From Clostridiales bacterium (GTDB lineage: Bacteria > Bacillota > Clostridia > Caldicoprobacterales > DTU083), in NCBI GenBank assembly GCA_012512335.1, contig JAAZEK010000142.1, positions 1-7,867 of the forward strand: a DNA stretch of 7,867 nucleotides, in the 5' to 3' direction. The position numbers were made by a program, and so were the translations under genes. The notes under the pieces were generated by a model. That model searched no databases. It was not told the DNA's origin and saw only the letters and a list, made by a program, of their open reading frames with translations. Below are positions 1-6,333 of this stretch, piece by piece (position 1 is the first letter of the stretch; every line of letters starts with the position of its first letter).

Positions 1-491
1 TATCCTTCTACCTGTCGGCCATTTAGAAAAACTCCCAGCTCTGGGTCGTAAAACTGAGATGTGGTGCTTTTGCTGAGATAGCCATTCTCATACAAGCGAT
101 CGAATACTTCCTTCGAAACCTGTTCATGTATTTCCTTGGCACGCCCTAAGCTAGAAGCAGCAAATAAATTCAGACTAACATTAAATTTTTCCAAAACTTC
201 CTTCTGTAGCTTGTGGTTATATGTTACAAATTCTTCAATGCTTATATCTGATTCGCCTTTTTCCACTAGCTGACGATGGCTTTCGGATATCGGGGACCCA
301 TAGCAGTCGGTACCGGAAACAAATATAACATTGTCTTCCCCTATGCGATCGCGTAGAAACCTGGCGAAGAAGTCTGCGTGGATAAACACCCCACCAACAT
401 GCCCAAAATGTAGTTCTTTATTTCCATAGGGCATACCTCCAGTAATAACGGCCCTCTTGGGAAACACAGGTCTTGTACTTTCCCTACTCAT
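1..491 (-). CDS. Methionyl-tRNA synthetase-like class I tRNA ligase, N-terminal part (3' end outside window)
   Basis: The gene runs leftward off the window; 163 codons are visible without a stop. The protein resembles class I aminoacyl-tRNA synthetases of the MetRS type, which charge tRNA with methionine in the cytoplasm using ATP. The N-terminus has ITGGMPYGNKELHFGH, where H28-F-G-H31 is the HIGH-type ATP-binding signature. It is followed by FVSGTDCYGSPI, matching the MetRS GTDxxGxPI block, and near the edge by SQFYDPELGVFLNGRQVEG, which parallels the start of the MetRS connective peptide. The zinc-binding cysteines and the KMSKS loop would lie beyond the edge and cannot be judged. The ATG at 491 is chosen because GGAGAG lies 9 bases upstream. 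Such proteins may be the housekeeping MetRS or a paralogue of uncertain substrate. The class I MetRS-like assignment is strong; the claim that it is the sole MetRS is not supported. Confidence 0.85.
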   Translation of the reverse strand, partial: MSRESTRPVFPKRAVITGGMPYGNKELHFGHVGGVFIHADFFARFLRDRIGEDNVIFVSGTDCYGSPISESHRQLVEKGESDISIEEFVTYNHKLQKEVLEKFNVSLNLFAASSLGRAKEIHEQVSKEVFDRLYENGYLSKSTTSQFYDPELGVFLNGRQVEG

Positions 492-530
492 CTTTCTGAT
501 CTCTCCTTAAACTTTTAACAGAAATAAAAT

Positions 531-558
531 GCTCTCTTCCTCATCTGAAGACGAGAGC
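531..558 (-). terminator. Terminator-like hairpin in the synthetase leader (possible attenuator)
   Basis: On the minus strand, GCTCTC and GAGAGC form the base of a roughly 12-bp stem with one internal mismatch and one G-T pair, closing an AGAT loop. It is followed by ATTTTATTTC. It lies between the likely promoter (about 586-599) and the start codon at 491, so it is within the transcribed leader. Such a position fits transcription attenuation or a stabilising 5' stem. The leader is too short for a T-box, and no T-box AGGGTGGNACCGCG sequence is present. Confidence 0.5.
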
Positions 559-585
559 TTGTGCTGTATACTCAAATCCTTATGG

Positions 586-617
586 ATTATATTATCATAA
601 CGGACTCGATATGTAAA
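586..617 (-). promoter_or_regulatory. Probable promoter of the synthetase-like gene
   Basis: The minus strand carries TATAAT at 586-591 and the overlapping alternatives GATAAT (591-596) and TATGAT (594-599). The best upstream -35-like match is TTTACA at 612-617, which is 15 bases from GATAAT and 20 from TATAAT. Spacing is therefore not ideal for any single pair, and the exact element is uncertain. The promoter diverges from the one serving the HEAT-repeat gene about 100 bases away. Confidence 0.4.
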
Positions 618-683
618 TAATTCGCTCAATAATTTGTATGTTTTTATCAAAGTAGTAGAAAAACAGTGAAATCTTTAAAAGTT

Positions 684-715
684 TTTACACATTGTTCATA
701 AAAAAATGCTATAAT
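684..715 (+). promoter_or_regulatory. Extended -10 promoter of the HEAT-repeat gene
   Basis: TGCTATAAT at 707-715 is a full extended -10 element (TGn-TATAAT). The upstream TTTACA at 684-689 is 20 bases away, which is too far for a standard -35, so the extended -10 probably carries most of the activity. Transcription would begin near 722, leaving a leader of about 40 bases before the ATG at 763. Confidence 0.65.
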
Positions 716-762
716 ACTATTTAATGCACGTTTTAATTACATTAAAATACTGGGGTGATAAA

Positions 763-1104
763 ATGTTTGGTTTGTCAGCAGAGAAAATCGCTAAATGGGC
801 TGAAAAAGGCAAAGCTGAAAAGTTGATTAAAGCAGCTAGTACCAAAAATCCAGAGCTACGCAAGACTATCGTACAGGCTATGGGTAAGGTGGAAGATGAG
901 CAAGTATTTAACTATCTCATTACCTCCCTACGTGACCGTAGTTCCGATATCAAGTTGGCTGCTCTAGAAGCTTTACAACAGCTCAGCAACAAGAATTCAG
1001 TAGAGCACATAAAGAGTCTGATTCATGATTCAGATAGCAAAGTCGTTGAAAAAGCAAGAGAAGTTTTAAGACAAATAAATAAAACCAACGGCCATAGCGA
1101 GTAA
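763..1104 (+). CDS. Small HEAT-repeat protein
   Basis: This encodes a 113-residue soluble protein made almost entirely of short paired helices. Two HEAT/PBS-lyase-type repeats are readable: about residues 32-62 (NPELRKTIVQAMGKVEDEQ followed by VFNYLITSLRD) and about 63-105 (SSDIKLAALEALQQLSN, then IKSLIHDSDSKVVEKAREVLRQI). These show the typical pattern of a variable turn, D/S-x-x-V/I-R/K-x-x-A-x-x-A-L, then a second helix. HEAT repeats are scaffolds for protein contacts; no catalytic residues, signal peptide or membrane segment are seen. The ATG at 763 is preferred over an in-frame ATG at 724, because TGGGGTGAT (751-759) sits just upstream and the promoter places the transcript start near 722. 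It is monocistronic, with its own promoter and terminator. The partner is unknown; a role as a small adaptor is inference. Confidence 0.85.
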   Translation: MFGLSAEKIAKWAEKGKAEKLIKAASTKNPELRKTIVQAMGKVEDEQVFNYLITSLRDRSSDIKLAALEALQQLSNKNSVEHIKSLIHDSDSKVVEKAREVLRQINKTNGHSE

Positions 1105-1115
1105 TTGTAACTGTA

Positions 1116-1165
1116 GAAAGAGCTGTTGAAAGCCAAGCAAAGGTTTTCAACAGCTCTTTCTTTTT
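1116..1165 (+). terminator. Strong intrinsic terminator after the HEAT-repeat gene
   Basis: Arms at 1116-1134 and 1142-1160 form a stem of up to 19 bp (16 bp perfect, then one G-T and two G-C pairs) around a 7-base loop, followed by TTTTT at 1161-1165. It serves the rightward gene ending at 1104. The T-run overlaps the stop codon of the convergent sbcC (TAA on the minus strand at 1164-1166). The hairpin may also slow leftward transcription, but there is no good T-tract on that side. Confidence 0.9.
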
Positions 1166-4100
1166 ACACTACTACACTTAATGTGCTACCACTATTGCCT
1201 TTTTTTATGACTAATTGCCTGTCAATCCTCTCTTTTAATTCACTTACATGAGAGATAATACCTACTAATCGATTTCCTTCCGAAAGCCCTACCAATGTCT
1301 GTATAGCCTGTTCTAAAGATTCAGTATCCAAAGCTCCAAACCCTTCATCAACAAACAAGGTGTCTATTTCTACTCCACCAGCATAGCTTTGTATTACATC
1401 GGATAATCCCAAAGCCAGAGATAGTGATGCCTTAAAGGATTCTCCACCAGAGAGCGACTTCACTGATCGAATTCGTCCAGTATAATGATCCAGCACATCC
1501 ATCTCTAGTCCCGTCTGAGAGCGCATATCTGTAGCTTCTTCTCTTCGTACTAGTTCATAACGGCTGTTAGACATTATTCTCAAGCGTTTGTTCGCTTCCA
1601 TAAGAATACGACTAAAATAGGAAGCTTGCACATACTGTTCAAATGCCAGCTTTTGCTTACCTGCCAGCTCACCGTTTGCAGTTTTAGAAAGATTAGCAAT
1701 AAGCATTGATTCTTGCTGATAAACAGTTGCCTTTGAGATAGCATTATCTAGCGCCTTTGATATCTTCTCGTTGATTCCTAAACGTACAATCAATGTCTGA
1801 ATTTTTCTCTCAAGCTGCTGTTTTTCTCCCTCCAGCTTTTGTTTTACAGACTCCAACTGCTCCATGTCTTGTCTTTCTCTATTTTCTATTTCTTTAAGAA
1901 GTCTCTTCAAATCCTGGTCTACGGTTTTTACTTGTGTATTATACTTATCAATGAAGTCCTTTAAGGCACTTATCTCTGACTCCGTTTTTCTTGCCTCATG
2001 ATAGGCTTCTTCATGTGGAAAGCCACAATCAGTTAGCATTTTAGTATACGCTTCAAATGCATGCTGCTTGGACTGGATGATAAGTGTCAACCTATTTCCA
2101 TGGTCGACTAATAAAGCTTGGTTAGCCTGCAATTTGTTTTGAAGACCATGATAAGCCTCTTCTGCCTTTTTGAATGCATCCCTCAAAGAATCAAGTTTCG
2201 CTTTCCATTGTTTTATAGATAACTTAGCTTGTTTGCTGTCTTCATACTCCAATGAAGAAGTCAGTATTTTAAATTCCCCAGTCTTGGTATCTATTTCTGA
2301 AACAATCTTATTTCTCCGCTGTTCACTTCCAGTGGTTTCAGCCTCATTCCTCTGTAAAGACTCCTCAATCTTCAACAGCTGCTCCTTGCATTCCTTTTTT
2401 CTAGATGCTTGTTTTCCCAAGCGGAGATAAAGCTCATCATTTTGTTCCTTCTTATCCCTGTTGTCTACCAAAGCAGATTTAATCATTGCAGAACGCTGTT
2501 CCTGATTGAGAGTCTCATCCATATCAGAAAAGAATGCTTTAAAAGCATGCTTAAATCCTTTTTCAGCCTGTTCAATCGCAGTCCTTTTGTTTGACGATTT
2601 TTCACTAGCATCCTGCATCTTCTTCCGGGCAATCTCGGTTTTTTGTTTTATTTCATTTAATTGAGCCTCGCTAAGCACATTGGGAGACAAGCTTGCCTTG
2701 TTGGGGTGTACAGTAGAACCGCATACAGGACAAGGGTCACCAACACCAAGCGCAGTAGCCATTAGACCTGCCTGCTCTCTGAAAAAAGATCTTTCTTTTT
2801 CTATGTAATCGGAGTTCACTAGATTAAAAGCCTTTTCCTCTTCAATAAACTTTTTTATTAGCTTTCTACTATCTCCTTGGAATCTTTCAATTTCATCCAG
2901 TGATTCCTGAAGCTCAAGCAAGCCCTTCTGTGTAGCCTTAAGTTGCTTATCCTCTTGCTCACAAGCTGACAGCTTTAGCTCTATATCATCTAATTTTCCT
3001 ATTTCCTCATTAAGAAAATTCTTCTGCTCCTGCAAGGCTTCTTTCTGTTGTAGTAGCTCCTCTAAGCTCTTACTAAGCCCTAATTTTGTTTTCTCCAGCT
3101 TTTCTAATTCGCTCTTTAGTTTCGTCAATAAATCATATTGAGGAAGCATTTTACTTAAGTGATCAATTGAAGAAGTCAGTTTCTCTCGCTCTGGTTCTTT
3201 TTCTTTCTCCACTTGATAAGCCACTTGTGCCTTTTCAAGCTTTGTTGTTTGTGCAAATATTTCCTTATTAATAGCTTCTATGCTCTGTAGTAATCCCTTT
3301 TCATCTTTCTGCTCACGTAAATAGGCTGTTTCTAAAGGCAATACCTTCTGCAATGCTTTTTCAGCATCATCTAGCGCCTTTTTTCTTATATTATATTTTT
3401 CTTGAAACCCATCTAATTTTTTCTTGTTTTCAAGAGCAATATCCAACTCTGTAAAAGCTTTATTGATATATTGGGCTTTGACTATTGCTGTCGCCTGTGC
3501 TTCTAAAATCTTCCCCAACTTATCTGACTCTTGTTTTAATCGGCTTTGCTCTACTGAATCTGATTGATTAAGTATCTGTAGCTCCGCCAGAATATCCCCA
3601 GCCTTATGTATACTTGCTCCATTAATCATTTCAAGTAAATTCCTAGCTATTTCATCCTCCGGGCATGAGATACCTTTGATTTCTTGTAGTATTCTCTGCT
3701 CCTCATCTTCACAGCGTCTCCGAGCTTCCCGTTCATTTTCTTTAAGTATTCGTTGAACCGATTGATATAGCTCAGTATTAAATATTCGTCTGAAAATTTC
3801 TCCACGCTCTTTACTGTCTGAAAGCAGAAGCTGCAGAAATTCTCCTTGAGCAATCATTGCTATTTGCTTGAATTGTTGACTGGTGATACCTAAAAGATCC
3901 ACTATTCTTGTAGTAACATCCTTGTATCCAGTGATAATATCACCATTTGGCATCTGCAATGTAGCGTCTGCGGTTTCAAAGGTTGTCCCCTCTCCGCTCT
4001 TCTTAGGTCGTTCATAACGGGGATTTCTCTCTATGAAATATGTCTTAGCTTTATGAAGGAAGGTCAGTTCTACAAAAGTTCTAGTAGTAGGTTTTGCAAA

Positions 4101-4307
4101 ATCGCTACGTAGCGTATCTACTGTCCTGGTGGAACCGCTGGCTTCCCCAAATAGTGCAAATGAAATTGCGTCAAAAATAGTGGTTTTTCCAGCACCAGTA
4201 TCACCTGTTATAAGAAATAGTCCTTGACCGCCAAAGGCTGCAAAATCCAATTCTGTCCTGTCTGCATAAGGACCAAAGGCACTCATCGTTAATACAAGTG
4301 GTTTCAT
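1164..4307 (-). CDS. sbcC: Exonuclease SbcC, Rad50-type SMC-like ATPase
   Basis: This 1047-residue cytoplasmic ATPase partners with SbcD to open and cleave DNA hairpins and process blocked or broken ends. The N-terminal half-ATPase has Walker A GDTGAGKT at 35-42 and the Q-loop Q154 in AQGEFLQLLL. Long coiled-coil arms follow, about 180-510 and 555-870, rich in E, K, Q and L. A Rad50 zinc hook CPVC (C526, C529) sits almost exactly mid-protein. The C-terminal half has the ABC signature LSGGES (952-957), Walker B with D987-E988 in TLFVDEGFGALD, the D-loop at about 991-994 and the H-loop His at 1020. All catalytic elements are intact and the length is typical of SbcC. The ATG overlaps the sbcD stop as ATGA and has GGAGGTG upstream, indicating coupled translation. 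Confidence 0.97.
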   Translation of the reverse strand: MKPLVLTMSAFGPYADRTELDFAAFGGQGLFLITGDTGAGKTTIFDAISFALFGEASGSTRTVDTLRSDFAKPTTRTFVELTFLHKAKTYFIERNPRYERPKKSGEGTTFETADATLQMPNGDIITGYKDVTTRIVDLLGITSQQFKQIAMIAQGEFLQLLLSDSKERGEIFRRIFNTELYQSVQRILKENEREARRRCEDEEQRILQEIKGISCPEDEIARNLLEMINGASIHKAGDILAELQILNQSDSVEQSRLKQESDKLGKILEAQATAIVKAQYINKAFTELDIALENKKKLDGFQEKYNIRKKALDDAEKALQKVLPLETAYLREQKDEKGLLQSIEAINKEIFAQTTKLEKAQVAYQVEKEKEPEREKLTSSIDHLSKMLPQYDLLTKLKSELEKLEKTKLGLSKSLEELLQQKEALQEQKNFLNEEIGKLDDIELKLSACEQEDKQLKATQKGLLELQESLDEIERFQGDSRKLIKKFIEEEKAFNLVNSDYIEKERSFFREQAGLMATALGVGDPCPVCGSTVHPNKASLSPNVLSEAQLNEIKQKTEIARKKMQDASEKSSNKRTAIEQAEKGFKHAFKAFFSDMDETLNQEQRSAMIKSALVDNRDKKEQNDELYLRLGKQASRKKECKEQLLKIEESLQRNEAETTGSEQRRNKIVSEIDTKTGEFKILTSSLEYEDSKQAKLSIKQWKAKLDSLRDAFKKAEEAYHGLQNKLQANQALLVDHGNRLTLIIQSKQHAFEAYTKMLTDCGFPHEEAYHEARKTESEISALKDFIDKYNTQVKTVDQDLKRLLKEIENRERQDMEQLESVKQKLEGEKQQLERKIQTLIVRLGINEKISKALDNAISKATVYQQESMLIANLSKTANGELAGKQKLAFEQYVQASYFSRILMEANKRLRIMSNSRYELVRREEATDMRSQTGLEMDVLDHYTGRIRSVKSLSGGESFKASLSLALGLSDVIQSYAGGVEIDTLFVDEGFGALDTESLEQAIQTLVGLSEGNRLVGIISHVSELKERIDRQLVIKKGNSGSTLSVVV

Positions 4308-5455
4308 AGCTCAACACCTCCAAGCTCTTCGAAAATTTCCTCCATAATTTTAATTTGCTTTGAGCTTAGCTCACTATTGTTTTGAATCTGATAAAATGCT
4401 TGGAACAAATCCATAGGACTCTGTTTAGAATCTTCTATAGAAGCAGCAATTTCTGAGTAAGCTGTTTCTTGGCTACGACTATTCTCAAAATCAATAGCCA
4501 TAAAATTCGGATATACTTGACGCAACTGTCCACTCGCATCATAGATTTCTTCCTCATCTGTCAGGGTTATATGGAGGTAATCATCTACACCCTCTGGCTC
4601 TTCCTTACCTATGCGAAGTAGTTCTGCAATAGGCCCTTTAATTTCACGTAGGTCGTGTAAAGGATTAAGCGGAAGCTGCTTAAATGAAAGATCTCCCTTC
4701 TCTTCAAGCTGAATCAATGTAGCTGATTTTTGATGAAGTGCTTCTGAAAAGGAGTACTTTAATGGCGATCCAGCATAGCGGACTGTATCCCTTCCAATTC
4801 TTTGAGATCTATGTAAATGGCCTAATGCAACATAATCAAAATCATCAAAGGCAGAAGCTTCAACGCTGTCCAATCCTCCAACTGATAGATATTCCGACTC
4901 CGAACGCTCTGGTTGCTGAGTACCACTGACTACAAATTGGTGAGCTAAGAGAACATTTCGCTCTTGGGTATTGACATTAGTAGCATTAATAACCGCTCGG
5001 ACCGACTCATCATAAGACTCAACTGCTTGCTCAAAATAAGGCCTCACCATAGCTGGTTTTATAAAGGGTAGTCCATAAATATTGACAAGACCGTGCTTGT
5101 CCTCCAAGGAAACCTTTTGCATCTGCCCGCCAAATACACTAGCAATGTATAAGCCATTCTTTTGTAGTATCCTGCTACCAAAGCCTAAGCGCTCAGGTGA
5201 GTCGTGGTTACCACTAATCATAAATACAGCCTGTCCCAATCCAGTTAGCTTTGTCAAAAACTCATCCAATAGCTCCACTGCTTCAGAGGAAGGCTGACTT
5301 TTGTCATAAACATCCCCAGCAATGAGAATGCCATCTGGCTTCTCCACATCAGTAATCTCCAATATCTGATTCAGAATATGCTTTTGATCCTCTATCAAAT
5401 TGAATCCATTGACACGCTTACCAATATGTAAATCAGCTATATGAAGTAGTTTCAA
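4304..5455 (-). CDS. sbcD: Exonuclease SbcD, Mre11-type metallo-phosphoesterase
   Basis: SbcD is the nuclease subunit of the SbcCD complex. It is a calcineurin-like phosphoesterase using two metal ions, usually manganese, with ATP-dependent dsDNA exonuclease and hairpin endonuclease activity. From the TTG start it has 383 residues. Metal-binding motifs are HIADLHIGK (D8, H10), GDVYD (47-51), GNHDS (82-86), a later AHQFV histidine and ALGHLHR near residue 210, followed by a C-terminal capping and SbcC-binding region. The TTG at 5455 is preferred over the ATG at 5464: AGGGGGGAT (5463-5471) lies 7 bases before the TTG but abuts the ATG, and the family normally begins M-K-L-L-H-I-A-D. It is the first gene of the sbcDC operon and ends in a 4-base overlap with sbcC. 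Confidence 0.96.
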   Translation of the reverse strand: MKLLHIADLHIGKRVNGFNLIEDQKHILNQILEITDVEKPDGILIAGDVYDKSQPSSEAVELLDEFLTKLTGLGQAVFMISGNHDSPERLGFGSRILQKNGLYIASVFGGQMQKVSLEDKHGLVNIYGLPFIKPAMVRPYFEQAVESYDESVRAVINATNVNTQERNVLLAHQFVVSGTQQPERSESEYLSVGGLDSVEASAFDDFDYVALGHLHRSQRIGRDTVRYAGSPLKYSFSEALHQKSATLIQLEEKGDLSFKQLPLNPLHDLREIKGPIAELLRIGKEEPEGVDDYLHITLTDEEEIYDASGQLRQVYPNFMAIDFENSRSQETAYSEIAASIEDSKQSPMDLFQAFYQIQNNSELSSKQIKIMEEIFEELGGVEL

Positions 5456-5462
5456 TAGAACC

Positions 5463-5471
5463 ATCCCCCCT
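5463..5471 (-). promoter_or_regulatory. Ribosome binding site that decides the sbcD start
   Basis: The minus strand reads AGGGGGGAT, overlapping the upstream in-frame ATG (5464-5462) and sitting 7 bases before the TTG at 5455. The spacing suits TTG initiation and makes the ATG unlikely to be used. Confidence 0.7.
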
Positions 5472-5497
5472 GTGGTTTATTCCTCTGTTCTATGTAC

Positions 5498-5526
5498 ATT
5501 ATAGCTAGCATTTGTGGATAAAACAA
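5498..5526 (-). promoter_or_regulatory. sbcDC promoter
   Basis: The minus strand has TTGTTT at 5521-5526, a 17-base spacer, and the perfect -10 TATAAT at 5498-5503. The predicted transcript start is near 5491, giving a leader of about 35 bases that contains the ribosome binding site. A DnaA-box sequence fills part of the spacer. Confidence 0.7.
5513..5521 (-). promoter_or_regulatory. Consensus DnaA-box 9-mer within the sbcDC promoter
   Basis: The minus strand reads TTATCCACA, a perfect match to the bacterial DnaA-box consensus. It overlaps one base of the -35 element and the upstream half of the spacer. Binding of DnaA-ATP here would be expected to occlude RNA polymerase. It is a single isolated box with no cluster or unwinding region, so it is not an origin. 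Confidence 0.4.
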
Positions 5527-5583
5527 ATTCGAATATTCCACTTGCTTTTGCGTTCACAAATCTTTCTACAGCTCATCACTTGC

Positions 5584-5982
5584 TTAATCAGTTACAACAT
5601 CATAAGGCCAATCTATAATACCTCCAAAATCAAAAACATTGTTATAACCCATTTCAATCAGATGCTTAGCTGATTTTGCACTTCGATTCCCTGAGCGACA
5701 ATATATTAGAATTTTGGTATCCTTATCAGGTATTTTTATCTCTACTTCTTCTTTTAGCTTTGCATCTGGTATCAGTATTGCATTTGGTATATGCCCATCA
5801 TCGAATTCCGCTTTTGTACGCACATCCAAAATCACAATATTTTCTTCAGCATCTATAATGGCTTTTGCTTCTTCAGCATTAATCGTTTTATAATTCACAT
5901 TTTCTATTTCCTTGCTACAGCTACTAACAGGTATAGTAATTAAAAGCATAATCGTTATTATCTTCATAAGCTTATCTATCAT
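5584..5982 (-). CDS. Rhodanese-domain lipoprotein
   Basis: This encodes a 132-residue predicted lipoprotein with one rhodanese (sulfurtransferase) domain. The N-terminus MIDKLMKIITIMLLITIPVSSC has basic residues, a hydrophobic stretch and a lipobox ending at C22, so the mature protein would be anchored on the outer face of the membrane. The rhodanese domain covers about residues 35-130. It has ILDVRTKAEFDDGHIPNAI (the conserved D-V-R and GHI-x-A motifs) and the active-site loop CRSGNRS with catalytic Cys95, followed by a GG-x-x-x-W segment near the end. Single-domain rhodaneses move sulfane sulfur or handle persulfides; the substrate here is not visible. The ATG at 5982 is chosen over the in-frame TTG at 6003: GGAGAGG (5995-6001) lies between them, and the longer version would spoil the signal peptide. 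Its orientation matches sbcDC, 129 bases upstream, with no obvious terminator between. Confidence 0.9.
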   Translation of the reverse strand: MIDKLMKIITIMLLITIPVSSCSKEIENVNYKTINAEEAKAIIDAEENIVILDVRTKAEFDDGHIPNAILIPDAKLKEEVEIKIPDKDTKILIYCRSGNRSAKSAKHLIEMGYNNVFDFGGIIDWPYDVVTD

Positions 5983-6008
5983 AGTTTTAATCTTCCTCTC
6001 CAAAAGGT

Positions 6009-6014
6009 ATTATA
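6009..6014 (-). promoter_or_regulatory. Possible second -10 element for the rhodanese gene
   Basis: The minus strand has a perfect TATAAT about 27 bases upstream of the ATG at 5982, but no good -35 at 16-18 bases. The nearest is a TTTACG at 20 bases. It may be a weak proximal promoter beneath the consensus promoter further upstream. Confidence 0.3.
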
Positions 6015-6078
6015 ATGACGTGGGATGAATATCGCGTAAAATTCTTAACTGTTTTCTATGGGTCGTAAATGATCTCAA
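6010..6078 (-). CDS. Possible 22-codon leader ORF upstream of the rhodanese gene
   Basis: A TTG at 6078 starts a short frame encoding MRSFTTHRKQLRILRDIHPTSL, ending in TAA 27 bases before the lipoprotein ATG. It is listed because TGGGGTGAT (6084-6092) lies 5 bases upstream and is the identical 9-mer used as ribosome binding site by the HEAT-repeat gene. The peptide is basic (4 Arg, 1 Lys) and shows no run of regulatory codons and no known family. It lies inside the transcribed leader and could couple translation or be a chance frame. Confidence 0.25.
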   Translation of the reverse strand: MRSFTTHRKQLRILRDIHPTSL

Positions 6079-6103
6079 TGAAAATCACCCCAACAAGAAA
6101 GCA

Positions 6104-6128
6104 GCCCAGTCCTCGGAAGGACTTGGGC
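6104..6128 (-). terminator. UCCG-loop hairpin in the rhodanese leader (attenuator-like)
   Basis: On the minus strand the stem has 10 base pairs (6104-6108 with 6124-6128, and 6109-6113 with 6118-6122) and one bulged base at 6123. It closes a TCCG tetraloop, a UNCG-type loop common in RNA hairpins. It is followed by TGCTTTCTTGTT, 8 of 12 bases T. It begins about 10 bases after the predicted transcript start, so it is an early leader element: an attenuator, a 5' stabiliser, or the 3' end of a very short RNA. Confidence 0.5.
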
Positions 6129-6143
6129 CTGATCGTTAAAATA

Positions 6144-6172
6144 ATTATATGATATGCGAAAATGCTTGTCAA
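6144..6172 (-). promoter_or_regulatory. Full-consensus sigma-A promoter driving the rhodanese leader
   Basis: The minus strand has TTGACA (6167-6172), a 17-base spacer and TATAAT (6144-6149), so both hexamers and the spacing are perfect. The predicted start is near 6137, giving a leader of about 155 bases before the lipoprotein ATG at 5982. No other leftward gene lies between. Confidence 0.85.
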
Positions 6173-6228
6173 TATTCAATTTTTATATATGAAATAAGTT
6201 CACTTCTCTATTGTAAGATAGTCTAAGA

Positions 6229-6256
6229 TAAAATAATTTAAATTTAAAATAATTTA
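6229..6256. repeat. Short AT-rich direct repeat
   Basis: The 12-mer TAAAATAATTTA occurs at 6229-6240 and again at 6245-6256, separated by AATT. On the minus strand it supplies a T-rich tail just after the solute-binding-protein terminator hairpin. The surrounding stretch, 6173-6250, is AT-rich and holds no recognisable gene. Confidence 0.5.
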
Positions 6257-6294
6257 CTGTAGGGAATGAAAGAACTAATTCCCTACAGTAAATT
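6251..6294 (-). terminator. Terminator of the solute-binding-protein gene
   Basis: Arms at 6251-6267 and 6278-6294 form a perfect 17-bp stem with a 10-base loop. On the minus strand it is followed by ATTTTAAATTTAAATTATTTT. It begins 39 bases past the stop codon at 6334. On the plus side only a short TTTT follows, so leftward termination is the main role. Confidence 0.85.
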
Positions 6295-6333
6295 TTCATA
6301 TGCAATATGTTCTATAAATATTTGTCGTGGTTA

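Noticed and set aside
492..600. T-box riboswitch upstream of the MetRS-like gene
   Set aside because: The leader is too short and the conserved T-box sequence and specifier stem are absent.
724..762. Upstream in-frame ATG extending the HEAT-repeat protein by 13 residues
   Set aside because: It lies about 2 bases from the predicted transcript start with no SD, while the ATG at 763 has TGGGGTGAT just upstream.
2170..3271. Plus-strand and alternative-frame ORFs inside sbcC
   Set aside because: They are shadows of an intact sbcC frame with conserved motifs; they have no SD sites and no recognisable protein features.
5525..5545. Overlapping palindromes (ATTCGAAT, GAATATTC) near the sbcDC -35, considered as a LexA/SOS box
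   Set aside because: They do not match the Gram-positive LexA consensus GAACNNNNGTTC, and the longer symmetry breaks down after 8 bases.
5983..6003. TTG start giving a 139-residue rhodanese lipoprotein
   Set aside because: It overlaps the SD itself, would be nearly leaderless from the proximal -10, and puts extra charged residues before the signal peptide.
6079..6153. A 24-codon ATG frame on the plus strand across the leader hairpin
   Set aside because: It has no ribosome binding site, no rightward promoter, and lies antisense to a strong leftward promoter and RNA stem.
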